Source of the DNA: Nothopassalora personata | Taxonomy: Eukaryota > Ascomycota > Dothideomycetes > Mycosphaerellales > Mycosphaerellaceae | Direction: 5' to 3' | NCBI GenBank assembly: GCA_033816765.1 | Contig: CM066291.1 | Location: 3,410,001-3,474,000, forward strand | DNA: 64,000 nucleotides | Shown: piece after piece, positions 1-9,313 of the stretch | How the letters are laid out: each line of letters begins with the position of its first letter | Position numbering within the stretch: the first letter of the stretch is position 1 | Notes under the pieces: model-generated | Databases searched by the model: none | Seen by the model: only the letters and a program-made list of their open reading frames with translations | What the model was told of the DNA's origin: nothing | Translations under genes and position numbers: made by a program

Positions 1-1
1 G

Positions 2-223
2 GAACTTGGGAAAAGATACGGCATCGATTATGCCTGTTGCCAAAGCGAGGAGAAGAAGTTCGAATTCGAGCAGATGTTGATCCGTATCAATCTTCGTGCG
101 CAGGAAAGTGAAGCATCTCGGCACGAGGCTATTCTTCTGTTCCATCGCTATTTATTCGTCGCTGTCCATTGCAGCAACGGCTTGGAGGATTTGATGGCGA
201 ACATGGTCAAGCAGAGGGTCTGA
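2..223 (+). CDS. C-terminal end of an unrecognised protein (5' end outside window)
   Basis: An open frame enters from the left edge and ends at a TGA, giving 73 residues that begin ELGKRYGIDYACC and end LEDLMANMVKQRV. The composition is protein-like (charged helix EEKKFEFEQMLIR, then a hydrophobic HRYLFVAVHC segment) and codon use matches neighbouring genes. I do not recognise the family, and only the last exon or part of it is visible. No membrane segment or catalytic motif can be assigned. It could be the terminal exon of a spliced gene. Confidence 0.5.
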   Translation, partial: ELGKRYGIDYACCQSEEKKFEFEQMLIRINLRAQESEASRHEAILLFHRYLFVAVHCSNGLEDLMANMVKQRV

Positions 224-789
224 AGAGGACCATTGAGAAAGCCATTGTACTGGCCAGCACAAACCGGCAGATGCAAGCTTCGAAGTTCACTGCCTCCATC
301 TGGTGTCTGCATAACTTTGAAGATGCAAGTGCGGAGTAAGTGTGGTCAACCCGCGACGATCCAAGCCTTAGCAGGATGTTGCGAGGAAGCAACCGCGTAG
401 CCTATCTGGACTTGGGTTTGATCCTTGAAGAGTGAGAGCGAGTGGACTGCATCGATTGTGATTGAGCTGCTCCACGGGAAGCAATTAAGATAACGAAGGG
501 ACAGACCGCCCTGTCAAGTGTCAAGCCAGCCCAGTCTTGACTTGTCACGACTCTGCCTCGTTGGAGATCGTGGCAACATGCATGCGGGAAGCCCTCGCTT
601 GACCAACCACGCCCGACACAATTGTTGTCGTCGCGCTGAAATTTTTCCTGACCTCGCTGAATCGCAAGGCGCCATAAAGGACAGTCGCTCGGATTCACAT
701 GTCAGCAAAGTACTCGTTGAACATTCACTTTCGTCGTTGTCCTCCTCCTTCGCCCGCTAATCAACCGACCCCAGACTCGGCTCCTGTCT
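224..789. other. intergenic stretch without a supported gene
   Basis: Short overlapping frames occur on both strands but none has a convincing start, splice pattern or family motif. I see nothing else here. It precedes the inverted-repeat element at 799. Confidence 0.5.
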
Positions 790-798
790 GCCGAGAAG
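790..798. repeat. left 9-bp target-site duplication of the MITE
   Basis: GCCGAGAAG, identical to 1577-1585 on the other side of the element. Confidence 0.8.
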
Positions 799-1576
799 GG
801 CAAGAACTATGCGGCAGGTAGATCGCTGCTATGTGGCAGGTAGACCCACATTGATTTCCGTAATCTCCGCTCGCCATACAAGCTTGGCTGCTGACTGGAG
901 ATTCTCTGAATCGCTATGGGTTATCCAGTGTATACGCGCTGATATCACGTCGTCGTCCCAGGTGTTGTTTTAGTGCAAGGCTTTCGGAGGGGTGCCCTTT
1001 AGCTTCATAAGTGACGGTGTTGCAGTCGCAATTGTTGCACAACAACCACTCGCTCAAATAACATGCTTTTTAGATGTATGTCTTCGCAATGCATACGCGA
1101 CACCGTTTCCGATGCTATATATGTGATATAGTCGTTGTGTTGTGGTGTTGTTAATGACTTTGTGAATTAAGAAACATCATCTAAGGTGAAAGCTCGCGGG
1201 AGCCGAAGTTCGCCCGATAATCCCGAAGCCAAATTCGGGCATTATATGCACGGCAGCTACAATACAAAGTGTTTTAGAGCGACGACACCACGCCACAACG
1301 ACACGACCGAATTGCACTAAACTTACCAGATCGCGAGATATAGGTAAGAAGATGAAGCTCTAGTAGTATCAAGTTAATATCAAGCAACATAGCGGCGACG
1401 GTAAGGTGTTGCAGGCGTGAAGTTGGCGACGGTGAGGTGCAAAATAGACACGCGACGCGTCCCGCCAAGCACGCTTATTTTGGTGGGTAATCGACCTATA
1501 ATTGGGACAATATGCTAATCTATTGATAATAGTACCTGCCACATAGCAGCGATCTACCTGCCGCATAGTTCTTGCC
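799..1576. mobile_element. non-autonomous DNA transposon (MITE), Mutator-like by TSD length
   Basis: The 778-bp segment is bounded by perfect 44-bp terminal inverted repeats (799-842 and 1533-1576) starting GGCAAGAACTATGCGG. Both ends are flanked by the same 9-bp direct repeat GCCGAGAAG (790-798 and 1577-1585), a target-site duplication. A 9-bp duplication with long inverted repeats is typical of Mutator-like (MULE) elements; that family call is inference. The interior has no meaningful open frame, so the element is non-autonomous. It lies about 150 bp upstream of the gene starting at 1732 and may contribute to its promoter or 5' UTR. Confidence 0.85.
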
Positions 1577-1585
1577 GCCGAGAAG
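1577..1585. repeat. right 9-bp target-site duplication of the MITE
   Basis: GCCGAGAAG, the direct copy of 790-798. Confidence 0.8.
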
Positions 1586-1731
1586 ACACATGCGGAAAAG
1601 TTGATTGGTACCAGCATCGCTGTTCCTGGTAAGGTCACACAAACAGTGACGTCTATTATGGCAACATCCGCATCACGAACAAGCGAGTTAACACTGCAAA
1701 ATGTCTCTTTGTCAGAGTATTGCATACCACA

Positions 1732-2307
1732 ATGGCGCTCCAAAATACTCTCCGTAACAATCTTCGCACGGCCTCTAGCAGAACGCCTCTTGCCGGAGCA
1801 CGAACAATTACAATCTCGAGATCATGGCAGAGTAAGAAAGATGAGACGGAGGACTATGGCATTGAGTCGAAAGACTCCTTGAATCCTGTGTACGACGAGT
1901 ACAGCAGGTCGGGGTCAGATCAAGCTGCAGGACAGATGTCTGAAACCGCATACACACGGAGCAACAATGATCCTGACGCGCAGAACCAGCAGGCGAGGGA
2001 GGAGAGCAGGAAGGTATGCTGTATTCGACGGACTTCGGACTTATCATTGAGCGGCGCAGGCTGACCGTCCTTGTAGCAAGGCAAAGATTCCAACCCTCTC
2101 GAATTCTCCCCAGCGAACACAGACTTCGGGCACCAGAAAGCATGGGCGAGCAAGGAAAGTGGCGGGCCGGATATGGGAGTGCCGAAGCGGACGTTGAGTG
2201 GGAGAGGTTCGGGTCAGAAAGGAGGGCAAGGGCAGAGATATAGAGACCCGGAGCAGTTGAGTGAAGAAATGAAGAAACAGAAAAGGGATGCGGATACGGC
2301 GGTATGA
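1732..2307 (+). CDS. small hypothetical protein, probably mitochondrial (170 aa, 2 exons)
   Basis: Exon 1 is 1732-2013 and exon 2 is 2077-2307. The 63-nt intron 2014-2076 has donor GTATGC, a CTGAC branch-like site and acceptor TAG. The protein begins MALQNTLRNNLRTASS. Its first ~30 residues are rich in Arg, Ser and Thr and lack acidic residues, as in a mitochondrial presequence. The rest is hydrophilic and probably disordered, with KDSNPLEFSPANTDFGHQ in exon 2 and a basic tail ending KKQKRDADTAV. Small mitochondrial fungal proteins of this layout are common, but I cannot name this one. The ATG at 1732 was chosen because an upstream in-frame codon at 1720 is TTG. The MITE ends about 150 bp upstream. 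Confidence 0.65.
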
Positions 2308-2641
2308 CGAGCCAGAGCTTGTGCGGGAGGTGACTCCTGGAGATGACCATTAACTCTCGAGCGCGAGAAGCCAAGCAGTAAACCAAGCTGACGATACCAC
2401 TAAGCGCCTTCGAAATTTGGTACGGCTCGTAGGCAAGACAGCACTTTGCTTTTGCTACCACTACCAACAATACAAGGCCGAAGAAACTTTAGCGAACGTG
2501 GTCCCTCTCACTCATCACATGTACTCATCATCCACCTTAGGCCCTCATCAACGCCAGCGCCGACCTCCTCTCCCGTCTTCCAGACTATGCCAGCAAAAGA
2601 CCTAGGAAGACAACAACGACAGCGTAACCGGATCACTAACA

Positions 2642-3022
2642 TCAATATCGTTCAAGATGTTGCAGAGCACAAGCTAACCACGGCGTCAAAATCTGCCCCC
2701 TCCATCCCTGACCATATTCACAACCCACATTGACAAGCCCAACGTTCAAGATGTCAGCACAGTCCTTGTAGACGTCGGTGTTGGCTGGTGGAATCGTGCC
2801 GGCTGTTCTACGCATCAGCAACGTGTGTACCTTTAGTGAGAGGAACATGATTGTTTAGACTCACGAGAGAGAGCAGTGCAGCCAGACTTCGTGCCCGTAG
2901 GACGATAAACGGTCGAGCCAGTGCGAGACATTAGAACGTTGGCTTCCTCGAAACTCTTAACTGGAGCTGCCATGGCGAGAGCGCTAAGGCTGACCGAGGA
3001 GGGCGACGTTGGTGAATTGCAT
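2642..3022 (-). pseudogene. small secreted cysteine-containing protein gene with a frameshifted signal peptide
   Basis: On the minus strand an ATG at 3022 opens MQFTNVALL, a typical start of a fungal secretion signal, but that frame stops at 2984. The adjacent frame continues with LSALAMAAPV and then KSFEEANVLMSR. A 62-nt intron (2864-2803; donor GTGAGT, branch TGCTGATG, acceptor CAG) joins this to a second exon (2802-2642) containing NTDVYKDCADILNVGLVNVG. Four cysteines fall in the mature part. A TATAAG box lies about 120 bp upstream of the ATG. The pieces make sense only with one base difference between 2984 and 2999, so it is a recent pseudogene or a sequencing error. Otherwise translation starts at ATG 2973 without a signal peptide. 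Family unknown; effector-like by size only. Confidence 0.5.
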
Positions 3023-3139
3023 TCTGGAGAATACCTTCTTTGTCTAGTGAGGTGTCGGTGGTAAGTGGTTGTCTGGACTGCTGGGGACACTGATGCTGAA
3101 GCTGACGAGAGGAACAGTCTGGTGTCCGATTACCGGCTT

Positions 3140-3145
3140 CTTATA
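3140..3145 (-). promoter_or_regulatory. TATA box of the small secreted-protein gene
   Basis: TATAAG reads on the minus strand about 118 bp upstream of the ATG at 3022, with a CA-rich leader between. The spacing suits a fungal TATA-type promoter and argues that 3022 is the ancestral start. Confidence 0.4.
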
Positions 3146-3415
3146 GATGGCCTTGAGGATTTTTTTTTTCGAGCTGGGCATCAACGTCACTCACAGACCT
3201 CGCCCAGCTTCCCACGCTCGTCGGCAGGACTAGGACTCTGTCCATTGGAGATGGTCGCCGACGCTCATTGTGGTCGAGACGCCGCTGATGTTCGGTATGG
3301 TCATTCTACAACAGACTATGGCTCTGCAGACGTCGGTTGGTTGGCACATTCCAGGCATGCTGTCGCATTCTCTTGCATTTCGGGCTGCGAATGAACATCT
3401 GGGACTGCACATAAG

Positions 3416-3586
3416 GCCGCTTGGTATGTTGTATTGGATGACCTTGAGTGCTCGACGCATGGGCCAACAGGCTATGCTACCTTTGCTCCCGATCCAGTCT
3501 GCATTCATGTGCCTCGAAAAGGGTATGCAGACTATGTAGAGAGTCTCGCGCCGCCACGATGGAATGCATGGTCAGTACCGTTTTGA
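3416..3586 (+). CDS. possible exon of an unrecognised gene
   Basis: A protein-like frame reads AAWYVVLDDLECSTHGPTG and continues to WNAWSVPF before a TGA. It follows an AG that could be a splice acceptor, but I could not find a convincing upstream exon. It may be the last exon of a small gene, part of a decayed one, or chance. I include it only because its composition is unlike a shadow frame. Confidence 0.2.
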   Translation, partial: AAWYVVLDDLECSTHGPTGYATFAPDPVCIHVPRKGYADYVESLAPPRWNAWSVPF

Positions 3587-3589
3587 AGG

Positions 3590-5033
3590 ACATCTCGTGA
3601 AGTATCAAAACCACGATGGTCACCGTCATTGAAGCCAAACCTGGTTGCAGTCGCTATGGCATAGCACGAGAGATCACTGCCACTTGACAGGTCAGCGGCT
3701 AGGTCGCCGAGAAGCGAAAGAGTGCGATGAGGCTAACTGCTCCATACGAAATTTGACGCTGCTTCCTGCATGAGCGCTATACTTGGTTCGTGCCCATTGG
3801 CTTTTGGCAACCAGCCGTTGTCTACAGCCGCTAGCATTAGTACGAGGTGATCGACAAGCCTGCATAGACCTGGCCCTTCCCTGCAGAACCACCGTCTCGG
3901 CCGACTATGAAGAGGAGACTCGCGATCGCCACCTACGTCTGAGACCATCACCTCACTGCGCCCTGAGCGCACGCCAGCGACTAACACCAAGCTTGCTTTT
4001 TGAACGCCACCAAAGCGCTTCAGCACTTACCACTCGCATACAGTAGGGTAGACCACGCAAACCTCACGAGAGCCGAGAGCGTTCTCAACGCCCTGTATGT
4101 AGTAAGTGGTCGAAACACTGCCAACGCCACACCGAGGAGGCATGAACTTGACACACGCCCAAGGAGCCGGCATGTCAGCGCATCAGCCACAGATCATAGC
4201 AAGTGGTGCGTACATCGTATATGCTCAAAGAACCATCGGGACCGAAAAATCGCGGGTGGTCATTCATGCCACTTCACGTCACTGGTACGTACAGCTACCA
4301 CTTGTGGCGAGCTGAGATTGCACTTCCTTCCACTTGAGGTCTGGACGAAGTCGATCAAGCGCCCTTTCTGGATGGCAGCAAAAGGTAGTGAGGTGGTACT
4401 GCATACTCGGGGTGCATGCGTTTACAGCAGGGTGCCGACAGGAGTCCGCTGTTTGTGTTCGACGCTGGACGATCTTCATGCTGGTTGAGACAGCATCGTT
4501 CTCGAGGGGGGACTTGTGAGTTGTTTGCCTTACCTGCGTGTTCGAAGCGCGTCGAGGTGGATGGCCTCTCCAGACTGTTGTCATTGCTCCAAGAGCCGAT
4601 AATCGAGAGCTAGAAGTGAGCAGTCCGTGGTCGGCCGGGAAGTGACGCATACCGTAATGTCTGGAGCATAGCATGTTCCAAACATGGCTACACGACGCCT
4701 GAGCAGGAAGGAAACACGTAGTGCAGCGTGGAGTGGACGTGAGGTCTCGTAATTAACCAACAGCTAGGTTACGGCGACTCGATTCAATTTCCCTTATTAC
4801 CAATATCCATCCCTATAATCCGACCCTAACTCCCTCGCTCAGTAGTCGCTCACTCACTCGCTATGCCAAAACGCTCATGTCAAAGAGTGCCAACAAGAAG
4901 TATCCCATCCTCTCCTGTTGTTGTTGTTGTGAAGCAATACACGGCACGAAAACTCCTCGCCACCTTCCATGTCCATCTTTAATTGACCGGCATGCTTTCC
5001 AGGCCGTGAGACTAGCCGTGTCTCATACGTGTT
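3590..5033. other. intergenic stretch, no confident gene
   Basis: Several frames of 60-160 codons overlap on both strands here (for example plus-strand 4000-4488) without a recognisable motif, start context or splice structure. A CTCACTCACT-rich pyrimidine tract lies near 4850. I see no RNA gene. Confidence 0.4.
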
Positions 5034-5960
5034 CTAAAGCAGCACAGCGATGCCACCGACGAAGCCACCCACAAGCGCGAGGGTGCCGAAAGTCTGCCCG
5101 GCACTGAGAGCCCATACTCTCACATGTGTAGCGGAGCTTTCGCTGCCGCCACTGCCACCCGTGTTCGATGCTTGTGATCCCCCACCAAAGCCGGAGTAAA
5201 TCGTCGCGCCGCTGGAATCTGTCGTCGCGGCCCCGTTGGCCGCGGTCGTGCTACTCATCATTGTGCGTGTGAGGGTGCTCGTATTCTGTCGCGTCGGGTT
5301 CAACGCACCACATGGGTGATCGTCTCGACACGCTGCCTGACATGAGTTGTCCCCATCGCAGTTCGAGACGCACTGGTTGCCCCACTCTTGACAGAGGTAG
5401 AAGGGCAGGGTTTGGGTGTATTCGGTCAGGTTGGGCGAGGAGCTCGATTCGCAGACGCAGGCGTAGGTGAGGGCTTCAGAGTCGCAGTCGTTGGAGCGGG
5501 TCTCGAGGGACTGGGAGGTGTCGGTTTGCGAGCAGATGAGGGGGCATTGGGCTTGTTGTTGTTGGCACCAGAAATCTAGATGGGAAGATGTATGAGCTTG
5601 ATGCGTTTGGGAATGAGGTGAGATGAGGTGCACGCATTATTGTGGTGCATTGAGTTGGCCGCGTATGGCGCGCATTGAGCTGTCCGCGATTCGAGCTGTA
5701 CTAAGCAGCCTGGGAGAATCCCGGATCGCATATCATCGACCATCGCAGTGGAAGCGGAGGCTGAATTGCGACTGACAACTTCCAGTGCACGAAGCGCTCG
5801 TAGGCCGGCAACGATTGAATGACTTACCTCTTGTTGCACTGGAGACACTATCTGGATTGATGGTGTATACTTGTTGTCTCTTTGATAGGCCGAAGATGCT
5901 TGCTGACGCCGTCGATACGAGCAAGCCAGTGGCAATCGATACCGCGGTGGAAAACTTCAT
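5034..5960 (-). CDS. DUF7707-type cysteine-rich secreted protein, probably GPI-anchored (224 aa)
   Basis: Exon 1 is 5960-5828 and exon 2 is 5575-5034, separated by a 252-nt intron (donor GTAAGT, acceptor TAG) that is long for this genome. The protein starts MKFSTAVSIATGLLVSTASA, a clear signal peptide, followed by a KR processing site. The conserved core follows: YTINPDSVSSATRDFWCQ, CPLIC, NDCDSEALTYACVC, LPFYLCQEWGNQCV and ACRDDHPCG. A Ser/Thr/Gly-rich linker leads to a hydrophobic C-terminus (TFGTLALVGGFVGGIAVLL), as expected for a GPI signal. The order of cysteines matches the fungal family known as DUF7707; its function is unknown, probably at the cell surface. The frame is uninterrupted and appears functional. 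Confidence 0.85.
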
Positions 5961-6816
5961 CTTGACGGAGTAGTGGTGTGACTCGTGTACTCGTGACCTC
6001 GTGAGACGCTGGTGAAGGTTTCTGTTGGAGCAGCGAGTGGTAAGCTGACGATCCCGTACACTGTTTGCACGGTGGAGCGATGCAGTCTGTGTTTGTTGTG
6101 GGTAGCTGGTTTGACGATCGTGGCTCGACAGGCCTGCCGTAGATGTCCAATGGACGGAAATGAGCAGCGAGAAGGGTTGATGACTTACTAGTAATCAAGC
6201 AAGGAGTAGCGAGTGGTGTTGTTGTTGTTGTTTGGGTGTTATGCGGAAGAAAGGGCAAGTGCCACTGCAACGAGTGATATTCATCTCTTCGCCTCGCCAC
6301 GCGGGACGTTGAGCCTTCATAAGTCGACCTAACGAGTCACGACCACAACCATGAGCAGACGAAAGCTTCGAGGGAGCTTGGACGCTCGCTGCACCGGGAT
6401 AACACATGCCGCCGCCAGCACGGAGCTGGGAGGAGAAGGAGGTCGGTTGTGTGCATGCAGTCTCTCACCTCAAGAAAGAAGATACAATCCACACACACAG
6501 TGTACATCCGTGTCAGAGCTCCAGTTCTCGGCGTGTGCTACAGTAGACTCTCGGCTAGACTAAAATAATCTGCAGCCAGGGTCTATACAGAGACGCTATA
6601 CCCCTTGTAGCGCATCGCACCGGCCCCAGCGAACAAGATCCCGCCATCTTTGGCCTCTTATGCTATCACAGCACATGCACACTCTTCTACACTTCTTGAG
6701 CTTCCCTAGCGCCGGGTCCCGCACACACTGGAGGCTGGACGCGCGTATCGTTGCAGCGCCAGGACAACGGTATCGATCGAAAGTCAACGCCTAGAAGCGG
6801 CTGTCTCGCCTTCTGG
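5961..6816. other. intergenic region between divergent genes
   Basis: This separates the 5' ends of the DUF7707 gene (minus) and the PX-domain gene (plus), so it should carry both promoters. A short (GTT)n run lies near 6215-6232. No gene is supported. Confidence 0.5.
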
Positions 6817-7561
6817 ATGGGGTCTGAAGTGGAGATTCCGCCAGGCGCAGAGCACGAACAACCAGTCGCCACCGCCGGAGACTCTGCTGATGAGCATGCA
6901 TCGGCACACCACCATTCTGCATCAGATGCGACGCCGCCTGCCCGTTCCACCAAACGCGTGACCGATGCTCCTCCCTTCTGGTCGAGCAATCCACGCCACT
7001 CTCGCAGCATAAGCACCGTGAGCTACCACTCATTGAATCAGACCAGGCCGGCCGCCATTGTCTTGGAGGATCACTCCGATGACCGCGACCTTCAAGCTCA
7101 GTCCTGCTGGGCGAGAGCTGTGAGCATAGATGAGTACGTGGTCGTGTCGGGCCCCACTGGGATTGGTGCATATGTCGTATGGCACTGTACTGTGAGCACG
7201 CTAAAGGGTGGCGACTTGAGCATTCGGAAAAGGTCACTATCGATGACTCGCATCTGTTGTCGTGCAAAGTATCACAACATCTAATCCTGACTTAGATACT
7301 CCGAGTTCGCTCGTCTTCGAGAGGATCTGGTGAGAGCGTTCCCGCATGCTGAAGCTATGATACCCGAGTTGCCACGGAAAAGTGTCGTCTCGAGGTTCCG
7401 ACCAAAGTTTCTTGATCAAAGGCGTGAAGGGCTCTCACACTTTTTGAAGTACGTGAGCATGTTTTTCGTCACTGTCACGAATCGCTGACTTGCATAGCTG
7501 TGTCTTGCTGAACCCGGAGTTTGCATCCTCGCCAATCTTGAAGGACTTCATCTTCTACTAA
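6817..7561 (+). CDS. YPT35: PX-domain endosomal protein, YPT35-like (210 aa, 3 exons)
   Basis: Exons are 6817-7232, 7296-7448 and 7498-7561; the introns (63 and 49 nt) have branch-like CTGAC or GCTGAC and TAG acceptors. The N-terminal ~110 residues are low-complexity and probably disordered. A PX domain follows: IDEYVVVSGPTGIGAYVVWH, then RKRYSEFARLREDL with the RYSEF phosphoinositide-binding motif split by intron 1, the proline loop IPELPRKSVVSRFRPKF, and helices RREGLSHFLNCVLLNPEFASS. The protein ends directly after the domain, as in yeast Ypt35, which binds PtdIns3P on endosomes and recruits the VPS13 lipid-transfer protein. The ATG at 6817 is the first in frame. Orthology rests on domain layout only. 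Confidence 0.8.
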
Positions 7562-7816
7562 GCGATGGCATCGATGCTAGGATGCGAGCAAAAAGTCCAT
7601 GAGGCCGCAACCAACGATACTGGCATGATAGTCGAGGCCGTGTGCCATCCTCACCGAGAGCAAGGGTCGCATTACCCGCTACCATGGGTCAACGAGAAAG
7701 GTCGTAGTCCCTCCCGAAGGTTGTCACTTGGCACTGCGCGAGTTCTCACATGTTTGAGTAACCCCAGAATCAAACTTTGCACCGCGTTCGGACACTCAGC
7801 GAGAGTCGGCCGACAT

Positions 7817-8017
7817 ATGCTACTTAACACCACGATCAGTCAAGGTAGCAGAGTGTCTTCCTTGTCGCGCTCCAGCTTCTGCTGTTTCGACCTGCCAGCT
7901 GAGCTAAGAGACATGATATATGTCAGTCTCACTGAGCCTACACCCTGGTTATTGTGCAGTAGAGCTGATGGTTTATGGCACGTGTTCTCGCGTTGGCAGG
8001 CAAGCACGATGACGTAG
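7817..8017 (+). pseudogene. truncated 2EXR/F-box-like remnant
   Basis: The frame from ATG 7817 contains CCFDLPAELRDMIYVSLTEP, the characteristic opening of fungal 2EXR/F-box-like proteins, but stops about 30 residues later without the usual downstream body. No splice site rescues it. It lies 95 bp before another F-box gene and is probably the stump of a related copy. Confidence 0.5.
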
Positions 8018-8111
8018 ACAGACGCGTTTGAGCGCCAAACAGCTCGATTTCGCCAGTCGGATATCGTCCTTGTCCATCAACATACCTTCGATATACTGTC
8101 AAAAGCTCGCG

Positions 8112-9079
8112 ATGTCGATCCCTCGTCTTGACTGTCTGCCTGTCGAGCTGATACACCGAATATGCTCATCCTCCGAACGATCAGAGATCCGAACCCTGCG
8201 ACGCACCTCGCGTACGCTCAATGCCGTAGCCGACGAGTACTTCCTAGACCTTGTCACTATATTCTACGAGAGAGGCGATATGGAGATGGCGGAGTCGATC
8301 GTTACCAAATCGGGCATAGCGAAGAACATATGCGCGCTTCGATTCCAAGCAGATCGTCCGCTGCGTATACGCCACTACAGATCGTGGGACCAATGTCGAA
8401 GGACAGAAGTGAAGCAAATGGCAATCCTGCAAGGACGTTTACCACGACCCGAGGCAATGATCCAGCAGAGCAAAATGAATCGACAATCACGTAGAGAACT
8501 ACTCGACGCGAAACGCGCCGTGGCATTGGAAAGAGATCGACATACCAAAGACGAACTCAAGCTCGCCTACGGGCACTTCCTGAAGTTGGTACCGTAGCAG
8601 CTGCACGTCGTGTCATGCGCTCTTACAAAGACGGCAGACTAACTCGCTTCCTCTCCCACACGCCAAAGCTGCAGGAGCTGCATTTCGAGGGCTCGATGCC
8701 GCACGGTGATGTCGAGCCCGTGAGACTATCGCACATCTTTGGCGAGACGCACTGGGAGCACCTTTCAAAGCTAGAAATGACCAATTTCCGAGCCGGGGAT
8801 GGGGAATTCGTCCAGTTCCTGCTAAGCTACAGCGACACGTTGCAGCACTTGTCGCTTGCTTACGCAGTAATTGATGGATCTTGGCGGAATGTGCTCAAGC
8901 AGATGGGAGGGAAATTGAGCATGCTGCAGGTTGTGCGTTTGCGAGGCGTGTTTGAGAACGATGAGATGCCGTTTAGGGTCATGTATGATCCGGATGATGA
9001 TCGACATGGTCGAGTGCAGCGGACGGAGCGTTTTGTCATTTCTGGCGACGCGGACGAGGGTCTTTGCACAGTTGGGTAA
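8112..9079 (+). pseudogene. F-box protein gene with an internal frameshift
   Basis: From ATG 8112 the frame reads MSIPRLDCLPVELIHRICSS, an F-box, then RTLRRTSRTLNAVADEYFLD, typical of fungal F-box proteins. It runs to a stop at 8595-8597 after GHFLKLVP. From about 8575 a neighbouring frame continues coherently (LPEVGTVAAARRVMRSYKDG, then LTRFLSHTPKLQELHFEG and leucine-rich text) to 9079. No usable GT-AG intron lies at the junction, so a one-base frameshift near 8575-8580 best explains it. The intact product would be an SCF substrate adaptor of about 320 residues. Sequencing error or an unusual intron remain possible. Confidence 0.55.
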
Positions 9080-9313
9080 CAAAGCGGCTGTTGTTGTCGA
9101 TCGTGGTTCTAAAGCACAGGCCGGCCGCGTAGATTACCCGGGTAGAAGTGAAGATCAGCTCACTATCGATCGATGCTTGGTTTCTCTTCTCGTACGTACA
9201 GATGCATACTTTGTTCAAACAAAACTGCTCCATTAACCATGGCATGTACCTCGCGAATAGAGCGTTCAACTTCCCACACAGTCACACACCAATACCTTCT
9301 TCCCCTCTCCAAC

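Noticed and set aside
4000..4488. A 162-codon plus-strand frame
   Set aside because: It has no recognisable motif, mixed composition, and overlaps frames of similar length on the other strand.
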